Made by a program: the position numbers and the translations under genes. A model generated the notes under the pieces. That model was given only the letters and a program-made list of their open reading frames with translations, was not told the DNA's origin and did not search any database. Shown one piece after another: positions 10,703 to 20,877 of a stretch of 64,000 nucleotides of DNA; within the stretch, counting starts at the first letter, position 1, and each line of letters opens with the position of its first letter. This DNA comes from Thinopyrum elongatum. Its lineage: Eukaryota > Streptophyta > Magnoliopsida > Poales > Poaceae. The stretch spans positions 49,450,014 to 49,514,013 of the forward strand of contig CM022298.1 in assembly GCA_011799875.1 (NCBI GenBank), read 5' to 3'.

Positions 10703-12379
10703 TGATGTCTACTACGCAACCTTCTTCTTGTAGACTCGTGTTGGGCCTCCAAGCACAGAGTTTTGTAGGACAGTAGCAAATTTCCCTCAAGTGGATGACC
10801 TAATGTTTATCAATCCGTGGGAGGCGTAGGATGAAGATGGTCTCTCTCAAACAACCCTTCAACCAAATAACAAAGAGTCTCTTCTGTCCCCAACACACCC
10901 AATACAATGGTAAATTGTATAGGTGCATTAGTTCGGCGAAGAGATGGTGATACAAGTGTAATATGGATGGTAGAAATATATTTTTATAATCTGAATAAAT
11001 AAAAACAGCAAGATAGCAAGTAACAAAAGTGAGCGAAAACGGTATTGCAAAGCTTCGAAACAAGGCCTAGGGTTCATACTTTCACTAGTGCAAGTTCTCT
11101 CAACAATGATACCATAATTAGATCATATGGAAATCCCTCAACGTGCAACAAAGAGTCACTCCAAAGTCACTAATAGCGGAGAATAGACGAAGAGATTATT
11201 GTAGGGTACGAAACCACCTCAAAGTTATTCTTTCTGATCGATCTATTGGGCTATTCCTATAAGTGCCACAAACAGCCCTAGAGTTCGTACTAAAATAACA
11301 CCTTAAGATACATATTAACCAAAACCCTAATGTCGCCTAGATACTCCAATGTCACCACAAGTATCCATGGGTTTGATTATACGATATGCATCACACAATC
11401 TCAGATTCATCTATTCAAACCAACACAAAGAACTTCAAAGAGTGCCTCAAAGTTTCTACCGGAGAGTCAAGACGAAAAAGTGTGCCAACCCCTATGCATA
11501 AGTTCACAAGGTCACAAAACCCGCAAGTTGATCACCAAAACATACATCAAGTGGATCACGTGAATATCCCATTGTCACCACAGATAAGCACATGCAAGAC
11601 ATACATCAAGTGTTCACAAATCCTTAAAGACTCAATCCGATAAGATAACTTCAAAGGGAAAACTCAATTCATTACAAGAAGGTACAGGGGGAGAAACATC
11701 ATAAGATCCAACTATAATAGCAAAGCTCGCGGTACATCAAGATCGTGCCAAATCAAGAACACGAGGGAGAGAGATCAAACACATAGCTACTGGTACATAC
11801 CCTCAGCCCCGAGGGTGAACTACTCCCTCCTCGTCATGGAGATCGCCGGGACAATGAAGATGGCCACCGGTGATGATTTCCCCCTCCGGCAGGGTTCCGG
11901 AATGGGATCCCAATTGGTTTTTCGTGGCTACAGAGGCTTGCGGCGGCGGAACTCCCGATCTAGGTTTATTTCTGGGGGTTTCTATATTTGTAGGAATTTT
12001 TAGCGTCGAGAACAAGTCAGGGGGGGGTCCACGAGGAGCCTACAAGACCGGAGGGCGTGCCCTAGGAGGGGGGGGGGGGTGCACCCTCCACCCTTGTGGA
12101 GGCCTCGTGGCTCTTCTGGCCCAACTCTTTTGCTTCGGGGGCTCCTTCTGGTCCATAAAAAATCACCATAAATTTTCAGCTCATTTGGACTCCGTTTGGT
12201 ATTCCTTTTCTGCGAAACTCAAAAACAAGGAAAAAACAGAAACTGGCACTGGGCTCTAGGTTAATAGGTTAGTCCCAAAAATAATATAAAATAGGATATA
12301 AATGCATATAAAACATCCAAAACAGATAATATAATAGCATGGAACAATCAAAACTTATAGATACGTTGGAGACGTATCA
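10703..12379 (-). repeat. 3' LTR of Athila-like element 2
   Basis: 1677 bp. Its minus-strand start is at 12379 (TGATACGTCTCC) and it ends at 10703. A run of 12 G (12068-12079) lies where the 5' LTR has only about 9, next to CACCCTCCACCCTTGTGGAG. The purine motif is adjacent at 12380. Confidence 0.92.
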
Positions 12380-12394
12380 AGCATCCCCAAGCTT
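12380..12394 (-). promoter_or_regulatory. Purine motif before 3' LTR of element 2
   Basis: On the minus strand AAGCTTGGGGATGCT abuts the LTR, identical to the motif in element 1 at 5681-5695. Confidence 0.7.
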
Positions 12395-14493
12395 AATTCC
12401 AGCTCGTCCTCGAGTAGGTAAATGATAAAAACAGAATTTTTGATGTGGAATGCTACCTAACATATTTATCCATGTAATTTTCTTTATTGTGGCATGAATG
12501 TTCAGATCCATAAGATTCAAAACAAAAGTTCAATATTGACATAAAAACAATAATACTTCAAGCATACTAACAAGGCAATTATGTCTTCTCAAAATAACAT
12601 GGCCAAAGAAAGCTTATCCCTACAAAATCATATAGTCTGGCTATGCTCCATCTTCATCACACAAAATATTCAAATCATGCACAACCCCGATGACAAGCCA
12701 AGTAATTGTTTCATACTTTTGATGACAAGCCAAGAGTTGCGCGGTACTAGAGAGGCTAGCAATGGTGGAAGGGTGAGAGTGTGTATAATCCATGGACTCA
12801 ACATTAGTCATAAAGAACTCACATACTTATTGCAAAAGTCTATTAGCTATCAAAACAAAGTACTACACGCATGCTCCTAGGGGGATAGATTGGTAGGAAA
12901 AGACCATCGGTCGTCCCCGACCGCCACTCATAAGGAAGACAATCAATAAATAAATCATGCTCCGACTTCATCACATAACGGTTCACCATACGTGTATGCT
13001 ACGGGAATCACAAACTTTAACACAAGTATTTCTACCAATCCACAATTACTCACCAGCATGACTCTAATATCACCATCTTTATATCTCAAAACAAATGCAA
13101 GGAATCAAACTTTCTCGTAGTATTCAATGCTCTTTATATGAAAGTTTTTATTATATCCCTCTTGGATGCCTATCATATTAGAACTAAATTTATAACCAAA
13201 GCAAATTACCATGCTGTTTAAAGGCTCTCAAAATAATATAAGTGAAGCCTGAGAGTTCAACAATTTCTATAAAATAAAACTACCGCCGTGCTCTAAAAAG
13301 ATATAAGTGAAGCACTAGAGGAAATGACAAACTATTCCAAAAGATATAAGTGAAGATCAATGGGTAGTCGAATAATTATGTAACTATGTGAAGATTCTCT
13401 AACATTTAAGAATTTCAGATCTTGGAATATTATTCAAACAGCAAGCAAAACAAAATAAAATGACATTGCAAGGATAGCACATATCATGTGAAGAAGCAAA
13501 AACTTAGGCTCAACCAAAACTAACCGATAGTTGTTGAAGAAGAAAGGTGGGATGCCAACCGGGGCATCCCCAAGCTTAGATGCTTGAGACTTCTTGAAAT
13601 ATTAATTAGGGATGCCTTGGGCATCCCCAAGCTTGAGCTCTTGTGTCTCCTTAATTCCTTTTATATCACGGTTTCCCTAAATTTTAAAACTTCATCCACA
13701 CAAAACTCAACAAGAACTTGTGAGAAAAGTTACTATAAATCAAATGCAAAACCTTATCATTCTCTACAGTAGAAAACCACTAAAATTATTATTTAACATT
13801 GCATACTAAATGCCTCTGCATATTTAATACTCCTATCCTCGAATAGAATCAATTAACAAGCAAACATATGCAAACAATGCGAACATAACAGCAATCTGTC
13901 AAAACAGGAGAGTCTGCAAAGAGTGCAATTGTAATCATACTTCCCTAACTCGAAAATTTCTCAAAAATTACCACACTGTATAAAATTTGTTGTTACTCAT
14001 TGTGTAAAAATTTCAAGATTTTCTCTTGTTCTGACTTTCTATAAGAATTCATACAACAATAGAAAACTTTCTGTTTTCAAAATAGCAACATATAGACTTG
14101 CAAAATAAGCATGGTAAAGGCTATACTTGACCTTTTTATTGAAATAAAAGATACATAACATTACTCTCAATAACAGCAAGCAAATCCTAATAAAAGAAAA
14201 TGATGCTCCAAGCAAAACTCATATTATGTGACGAATAAAAATATAGTTCCAAGTAAGGTTACCGATAATGTTGGAGACGAAAGAGGGGATGCCATCCGGG
14301 ATGATCCCCAAGCTTAGTTGCTTGGATCTTCCTTGAATATTACCTTGGGGTGCCTTGGGCATCCCCAAGCTTAGGGTCTTGTCACTCCTTATTCTCCTCA
14401 TATCGATATCTCACCCAAAACTTGAAAACTTCAATCACACAAAACTTAACAAAACCTTCGTGAGATCCGTTAGTATAATAAAACAAATCATTC
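12395..14493 (-). other. Non-coding interior of Athila-like element 2
   Basis: No credible gene. The sequence is a reverse-strand relative of about 3395-5680 in element 1. Copies of the GCATCCCCAAGCTTA motif recur at about 13565-13578, 13620-13634, 14304-14316 and 14358-14373. The abrupt switch to coding Tekay sequence is at about 14494. Confidence 0.75.
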
Positions 14494-15294
14494 ACTTGGA
14501 GTTCAGCTTATCATCCCCAATCCCAAGGCCAAGTTGAGCGCGTTAATCAAGTGCTTGAAGACATGCTTCGAGCCTGTGTTATATCCTTCGGAAAGAAATG
14601 GGAGGAATCTCTCCCGTATGCCGAGTTCTCTTATAACAACAGCTATCAAGCTAGCTTGAAAATGGCCCCCTTCGAAGTGCTTTATGGACGCAAGTGTCGA
14701 ACCCCTCCGAATTGGTAAGAAACTGGGGAACGACCTCTTGTTGGACCGGACATTATTCAGCATGCCGAAGAACAAGTCAGAATTGTCCGGGAGAATCTCA
14801 AAGCAGCTCAAGACCGCCAGAAGAGCAATTATGATCGCACACGATGGGGTCTGACTTATCAACCAGGTGATCATGCTTATCATCGTGTCACTCCTATGAA
14901 AGGCACCCGTCGTTTCGGAATCAAGGGCAAGCTAGCTCCTCGCTATATTGGTCCCTTTCGCATTGTTGCCAGACGTGGACAGGCGGCTTATAAATTGGAG
15001 TTGCCGCCACAATTCTCTCATATTCATGATGTCTTCCACGTGTCGCAACTTTGCAAATGCTTCAAGGAATCTCCGCACCGCGCAGTGGACCACGAGATGC
15101 TTCAGTTGCAAGACGACTTATCTTATAAGGAGCATCCGATCCGCATCCTTGATGAAGCTGAACGTCGAACTCGTCAGAAGACGACCAAGTTCCTGAAAGT
15201 GCAGTGGTCGAATCATACTGAAGATGAAGCCACTTGGGAACGTGAGGATCATCTTCGGGAAGAATATCCCGACCTCTTTCCTTCTACCTCCTAA
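14494..15294 (+). pseudogene. Truncated integrase/chromodomain end of a Tekay-type pol (copy A)
   Basis: From 14494 this is almost identical to 24488-25287, the end of the complete pol downstream. It covers the last part of the integrase core (glutamate-containing [11 protein letters not shown] region), the integrase C-terminal zone ([20 protein letters not shown]) and a C-terminal chromodomain ending DLFPSTS. TAA at 14716-14718 replaces the Ser codon of NWSETGE. The left edge is a deletion junction with Athila-like interior, sharing two or three bases. It must belong to a second Tekay copy that shared the LTR at 15333-19473. Confidence 0.88.
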
Positions 15295-15318
15295 ATTCTC
15301 GGGACGAGAATTTCTTTT

Positions 15319-15332
15319 AGAGGAGGAGAATT
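15319..15332 (+). promoter_or_regulatory. Polypurine tract, Tekay copy A
   Basis: AGAGGAGGAGAATT directly precedes the LTR start TGTAACACCCC. The equivalent for the full copy is at about 25310-25324. Confidence 0.8.
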
Positions 15333-17125
15333 TGTAACACCCCTGTGTAACTACCACTGTGGTCAGCTGCTAATATTGCCAAGTCATATCATTTGCAGTG
15401 CCTAGTCATAGTGGTTAACCAAAATAATTCAAACTCCATTTTGAAAATCAACTCAAGTTTATAAGTGAAATATGAAGTTGATCAAACACTGTTGGAAAAA
15501 TGTTCATTAATTGGCAAATAATCCAGGAACATTTAAAAATCCATGATCAATATAATTGGAGTAAACTAAGTGACTCAAACAAATTGAAACAGCATCAAAA
15601 CAGAATTATTAAATCTATTTAAAATCATATTAAATTCAAATGGAATCCAAATCTGTCCAAACCAGTTTTTGGTGAAAGGTAATATTGCCCTGCAATAATT
15701 GGACCAACTCTCACATTTTTCAAAAAATGCACAAGTGGTCTAAACTTTTTGCAACAGAAAAGAAAATAGAAAGCAGAAACAGAAAATAAGGAAAAATGGA
15801 AAAGGCCTATTCGTTTCTGTGCACTTAGGCCTGTTATCTACAGGGTCCGGCCCAGCCCATCCGGAGGTCTCCTCCCTCCTTCCGTGCGCTGTCGCGCCCG
15901 CGCGCCGACACACTGTCGCCCAGCCTCGCTGTCGGCCATCCGTCGGTTGTCGGCGAGGATAAGGGTTGCCGCAAGCTCCTCCCTCTCCTCCGCAACCCTA
16001 GACGCCCTCAGATCTCGTCCTCTCTCTCGTTTTCTCCCTCCTGCACAAGTCGCCCGTCACCGACGACATGGCTGAGCTAGCCGGCGTGGCCACCGACCAC
16101 CCCAGCACCTGAGGCCGAGCTCGATCGCTCCGCCAGCTCCTTCTCCTTCTTCTCCGCCTGCTGATTCAAGCGCTGCGCCACCACAGCGCGGGGATCGAGC
16201 GCTTCTTCATCTACGGTCGCCGGCGCAACTCCGACGAATGCCGGCGAACTGCTGCTACTAAGCTATCACCGGGCCTTCGTGCGCCTCCACGATGAGCAGT
16301 AGCATCTTTCCCCTCTCTTTCCCATCCGTTTGCCCCACCGTAGCACCGTAGCCATCGCCACCCGAAGGCGTCGCCGCCGTGGAGCTCGCCGCCGTGGCAA
16401 CAACTTCTGTCATAGCCATATGAGTGCGGGAACACAATCAGCGCCTCCGCGCGGTTCCAACGCCACCGCTAGCATGAACCCCCATGTCCTGCACCTCTAG
16501 ATCCGTCGATGGCCGATTCCGACGTCCGCCGGCGATGACCTGGCGCTCGTCTCCGGCCGTTTCCGCTCGTGTTAGTAGGCCAGATCGACGCGGCACTCTT
16601 CCCCCTTTCGAACGCGCTACTCCGCGCGCCAAACGGTTGCCGGGGCTGCGATTCCGACCACCCTCCGAACTCCGGCGCCGCCTGCGAGCTCACCGTCGAC
16701 GACTCTGGTCGATTCCGGTGGCGAGACCTCTCCCACTCGACGGGCGAGTCCCCTAGCTATCGAACGCACCTAGCTATGGCTCGAACCGAGCCCTGTAGGC
16801 ATTTTCCGACGAGCTCCGACGAGAAACCGCCGCTAGAATGGTCGCCGGAGTAACTCCGGCGACCCAGCCGATGTGGACAGGCCTGGGGCCACACCAGTGA
16901 CACTGCCAGTGGGCCCCGCCGGCCCTGTTGACTGGTTTGACCAGTCAACGCGCTGACGTGGCGGCGCCGTTTCACTGACACGCGGGCCCCACCGCCCAGT
17001 TAATTAACTAAAATGTTTAATAAATAAAAAACTAATTAGTTAACTAAATGAGACACTGACATGGGGGGCCCACTCTTTAATTAACCCTCTGTTAGTCTAA
17101 ATTAACTCTGTTAAAGTCACAGAGG

Positions 17126-17159
17126 CTGACATGTGGGTCCCACTGGACCCACATGTCAG
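17126..17159. repeat. Perfect inverted repeat in Tekay LTR 1
   Basis: Arms CTGACATGTGGGTCC and GGACCCACATGTCAG pair perfectly over 15 bp around a 4-base loop CACT. It is conserved unchanged in LTR 2 at 27103-27136. Confidence 0.9.
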
Positions 17160-17595
17160 GTTTGACCGGAACAGCTGACTGTTGACTTGCTGATGTCAGC
17201 ATTACATCATGCTGACGTCATAATTCAATTTTCTGTAAATAAAAATAATTTCAGAAAATCAATAAATCTTTAAAAATTAATAACTTTTAAACCGTAGCTC
17301 AGATCGAAAAAGTTAAAACACGAAAGTTGCTCAGAACGACGAGACGAGTCTGACCGTGCCGTCTGTTTTGCTGTCGGAACCTCCTACGTAGAAGAACTCG
17401 TAACTCCGAGCTCGAATCCGGTAGATGAATAGTGCACGCATGCCGATTAATAAGTCCCCGGTTAATCCTAAAATAACTACAATGACCTAGATGCATCTTT
17501 AGGCAACTCTGCACTGCATCATAGCATCGCATGCACTGTGTTGCATCTGTTTGCATTATATTTACTTGTTTCCTCCCCCTCTTCTCTTTCGGTAG

Positions 17596-17685
17596 ACCCC
17601 GACGTTGCCGTAGCTCCTAAGGCAGACGCCGCTCCGGAGTACGACTACGTTCCCGACGACCCTGCCCTTGCCGTCGAGCAGACAG
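17596..17685 (+). CDS. Putative LTR-encoded exon A (LTR 1)
   Basis: This 90-base segment is open and reads an acidic peptide (PDVAVAPKADAAPEYDYV, then PDDPALAVEQT). It follows a long polypyrimidine tract and a GTAG acceptor (17593-17595), and is followed by GCAAGC, a good GC-type donor after ACAG. It starts with two bases and ends with one base of split codons, so introns on both sides are phase 1. The copy in LTR 2 (27573-27662) keeps the same splice signals. The upstream exon carrying a start codon was not found; it should lie in the GC-rich part of the LTR. No function is recognised. Confidence 0.45.
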
Positions 17686-17995
17686 GCAAGCACCCCCATT
17701 TTGAGCATTCCGATATCACCTATTCTCTTCCCTCTTATGCTTGCATTAGATGTTATTGCTGCTGTTACCATCCTATATCTGTTGCATAGCCTGTTTAATT
17801 GTAGCCTACTGTTGATACCTGCCTGTTATCCTAAACTGTTTAGATAGGTTGGGTAGAGCCTGATCAGAGACCCACTTGTCCCGACTGCCCCGCTGGACTC
17901 TCAGAAGACCGGAGCAACGGGATCGAAGATTAGAACCTGGCACCGCACGTCACTTCCCCTAAGATTCTCGACGCTGCTGGGTTACTATCGGGTGC

Positions 17996-18199
17996 CGAGG
18001 GTGATACCTCGTCAGCACTTCTGATGATAACCTTGTAGGTTAGTTAATCGGTCGTGGTAAGCGAGGGTGATTCCTCCTACACCACCCCCGATACCGACGC
18101 CGTCGCGCAATCTCTCAAGTGTGGACCTCGAGGGTGATTCCTCCTTCGTTCACCTTGATGATAACATCGAGCGGTAATTCCATCTAGGGTGATTCCTCA
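17996..18199 (+). repeat. Four dispersed GAGGGTGATTCCTC repeats
   Basis: The motif GAGGGTGAT(A/T)CCTC occurs at about 17997, 18063, 18130 and (as TAGGGTGATTCCTC) 18186, spaced 55-67 bases apart, within the putative intron of the LTR gene. It is conserved in LTR 2. Confidence 0.75.
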
Positions 18200-19066
18200 G
18201 GGTTCCCTTCGGGCCAGACACACAGCTACCTTGGATATTATAACTTGACTTTGAACCATGATACTAAAGACGGGTCGGCCCTGAGGGGTACCCGCGCGAG
18301 CATGAATGCGAAGTGATGTGGAGTCGGGTTGACTTGAGAGGTGCCCGCGAGATAACTACGAGGCGTGGCCGGGCATTCTTAGCCCTTGCCGCAAGTTCTC
18401 GAGACGGGGCGACGGGGTCACATCGATCGTGAGTCTCTGCTCGTTTCCGCGCTCTCCTAACCCACTAACGGTTTGGATATTTGATCCGAGGGGCCTCTGG
18501 CCTGATAGCACTAACCATCACGTGGGCATAGTATGGGCGTTCTGCGTCGTATACTTCAGCCGAAGCTTAATAGACGTCAGCAACTGAGCGGCACACACTG
18601 GGTTGGCCGGAGTTAAGCGAGCGTGGTGGGTAAGTTGGTGCACCCCTGCAGGGAAGAAACTTCTATCGATAGCCTGTCCTACGGTAACGGACACTCGGAG
18701 TTGTATCCCGACCGGTACAACTAGAACATGACATGAGATGAGAAATGGATAGTACGGCTCTGGGATTGCTTTCTCGCGGGGAGTCGAGGAAGAATCTCTG
18801 GCCGAGGTTGATGACATTACTGTTATACTTTACATTATGTTATTCTGCTCTCTTCTAATGCTGCGAGACTGTTGAAGATGCTAGTCTTCGATAGGACTAG
18901 GCTTTCCCCATCCATTCCGGCATTTCTGCAGCCCAGTCCACTAAAACAGCCCTCCTTTGAAAATGTTGCATATGTAGTGTAGATCCTTGCTTGCTGAGTA
19001 CTTCGGATGAGTACTCACGTTTGCTTTATTTTCCTTTTTTCCCCTTTATCCATTTGTCGCATCCAG

Positions 19067-19167
19067 ACGACGGAGCCCCGGAGCCAGTTGTCCCCGTCGA
19101 CGACCACTACTACTACCAGCCCGGAGAGTACTACTACTACGAGGAGCCGTCTGACGACCAGGAGTAG
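19067..19167 (+). CDS. Putative LTR-encoded exon B (LTR 1), terminal
   Basis: It follows a pyrimidine-rich run and a CATCCAG acceptor (ending 19066). With the G left over from exon A, the first codon becomes GAC (Asp). The frame continues for 32 further residues, rich in Tyr, Glu and Asp (DHYYYQPGEYYYYEEPSDDQ), to a TAG stop at 19165-19167. Phase matching between exon A and exon B, and conservation of both in LTR 2 (exon B at 29261-29361), support a real spliced coding unit. The product would be a small acidic, Tyr-rich tail. No family is recognised. Confidence 0.45.
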
Positions 19168-19476
19168 GATCGGAGTGTCCAAGGCAGGAGGCCTACGCCT
19201 TTCGATCGTAGTATTTTATTTTGCCCCGCCTCTGTGAAGGCCTATCTCTCTCTTTGTATTATATCTGTACTCAGATATCTGATGCTTCCGCTGACGCTTG
19301 TATGCCATTCGAGCTATGTATTCGAGCCCTCGAGGCCCTGGCTTGTAATATAAAGCTTGTATGACTTTATTTATGTTTTAGAGTTGTGTTGTGATATCTT
19401 CAAGTGAGTCCTTAGGCTTGATCATGCGCATTTGCGTGTATGATTAGTGCACGATTAAGCCGGGGTCGTCACAGGT

Positions 19477-19488
19477 TGGTATCAGAGC
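19477..19488 (+). promoter_or_regulatory. Primer-binding site, tRNA-iMet type
   Basis: TGGTATCAGAGC, the standard complement to the initiator tRNA-Met 3' end, lies 3 bases after the LTR. Confidence 0.92.
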
Positions 19489-19863
19489 CGACTGCCTCTA
19501 GGAGTTCCCCTATCCAATTCCTTGGCCAAAGTTGAGTCTAGTGGTCGAAAACTGTTTTACTAAATTGGCTGTGTGGCTTACGGGCCCACGTTGCCAACTG
19601 GGTGGTATTAGGATCTTTTGTTCCTCGTCTTTACTCTGGGACTCTGATTTCACTTCTATTCGGGTTTAATAAAATTTACTAACACCGACACTTAGGATCT
19701 CGTAAATTCTATCCACCCGGAGAGCTGGATTCAGTGCGATTTCCCTGTCTTTGATCTGATTAGTCTGATAATCATTTCCTTTCCATTGTTTTGTTTAACC
19801 TTTCAATTCGAGATTTCTATATTTCTCGTCATCGAATGACAATCCTAAATCTTCTTATTTCAG

Positions 19864-20634
19864 ATGGACCGTCTGTTTCCACCTCGCCCTGCGACACAGC
19901 TTGTGCTTCGCACCTGTGCTCGAGACGTCCCTGGGTTTCCATCTGTTCTGATCGCCCTCTTGATCAGGCTGGGATACCGCTGGTGCCCCGAGTACATGGT
20001 CTACGAGGTTTATCGTGAGTTCAACCAGGAGCAGTACTATGCTGATGTTCGCATCTACGATCAGCAGGATGACTCAGACACTGAGCTACACCGTTTTCAC
20101 GGTATCGGCGTGACGATTGAGATGGCAGTCCATGATGCCGCCTACTCTGCTGTCGCACGTCTTCGAGGACAGTTCAGTGCTGACTTGGATGTCTCTGAGT
20201 ATCGGTACATTCCGTACGCCCCTGCTGGAGATGCTACTGGATACTACACAGCTGTCTGTGCCCCTTACGAGCCTCGTCGCTATGATCAGCGAGTTCTGAT
20301 TCACTGCACTCAGGCTCTGGATCGCCCTGTTCGGGCTCTTGCGGTCGAGTTGTTCGCCACTCGAGCACGACTCTACGAGGCTATGACGCAGTTGCTACCA
20401 GCTGTTCGTGCAGGGATACACCCGGAGCACATTCTTTACCCGAGCAGGACTGAGATGCCATCAGGGATCGATTGGCCTACTGTGGGAGGTCACACGCCTG
20501 CACGTGGACCTCTTCTTACAGTTCGAGACCGGGTTCTGCATCAGAGTGCACATGGAGCGCAGGATACTTCTGCGACGAACGTCCGTCGTCCGCACTTGCA
20601 GCTACCCCGTTTCAGTGGTTTTCTCCGACGTTGA
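19864..20634 (+). CDS. ORF0: accessory ORF upstream of gag in Tekay element
   Basis: An intact 256-codon frame between the primer-binding site and gag, on the same strand. The residues suggest a compact globular protein: MDRLFPPRPATQLVLRTCAR, then a region with DSDTELHRFHGIGVTIEMAV and DAAYSAVARLRGQF, whose spacing recalls, weakly, a double-stranded-RNA-binding-like fold. An Arg-rich C terminus follows. It has no gag, zinc-knuckle or protease motif. It is uninterrupted although gag-pol has three stops, which may be chance or recency. It ends 243 bases before the gag start. Function unknown; it could be a silencing-related or RNA-packaging factor, but that is speculation. Confidence 0.65.
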   Translation: MDRLFPPRPATQLVLRTCARDVPGFPSVLIALLIRLGYRWCPEYMVYEVYREFNQEQYYADVRIYDQQDDSDTELHRFHGIGVTIEMAVHDAAYSAVARLRGQFSADLDVSEYRYIPYAPAGDATGYYTAVCAPYEPRRYDQRVLIHCTQALDRPVRALAVELFATRARLYEAMTQLLPAVRAGIHPEHILYPSRTEMPSGIDWPTVGGHTPARGPLLTVRDRVLHQSAHGAQDTSATNVRRPHLQLPRFSGFLRR

Positions 20635-20877
20635 TGTAGCCTTTGCTATGTCTCGTTGTGTACTTCCTTAGCGCGAGCCTGCGCGCCGCCTAGCATGTCT
20701 AGCTTTTGAATTTGCGCCATTATGTTGCCCGATTGTAACCGACTATGTAAGGATCTGTATGTCTTAATGACTACCTTTAGCATCTATTGCACTCTTTCAA
20801 TAACGTCGAGTTACATCATGTTTATTGCTAAGCACTTGCATAAGCTACTGCTAAACTACCCCTGTTGAATTAGCAGG

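Larger units (their letters stand above)
15333..19473 (+). repeat. Tekay LTR 1 (4141 bp)
   Basis: It starts TGTAACACCCCTGTG and ends GGGGTCGTCACA, followed by the tRNA-iMet primer site. The 5' part is AT-rich, 15840-16950 is strongly GC-rich and UTR-like, 17126-17159 is a perfect palindrome, 17596-17685 and 19067-19167 are exon-like coding segments, and 17996-18199 holds four GAGGGTGATTCCTC repeats. AATATAAAGC at 19347-19356 may act in polyadenylation. Compared with LTR 2 it lacks about 205 bp at 18606. Confidence 0.92.

Noticed and set aside
10488..10790. A 100-codon minus-strand protein with a Lys/Glu-rich end
   Set aside because: Its first part is translated from the Athila-like LTR end. 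Only the portion below 10702 belongs to the broken Harbinger gene, so the frame is a chimera across an insertion boundary.
15884..16853. Many overlapping ORFs on both strands in the GC-rich part of Tekay LTR 1 (and 25741-26958 in LTR 2)
   Set aside because: They differ between the two LTRs by frame-changing indels and show no motif. Only exons A and B of the LTR keep frame and splice signals. A first exon may still hide here.
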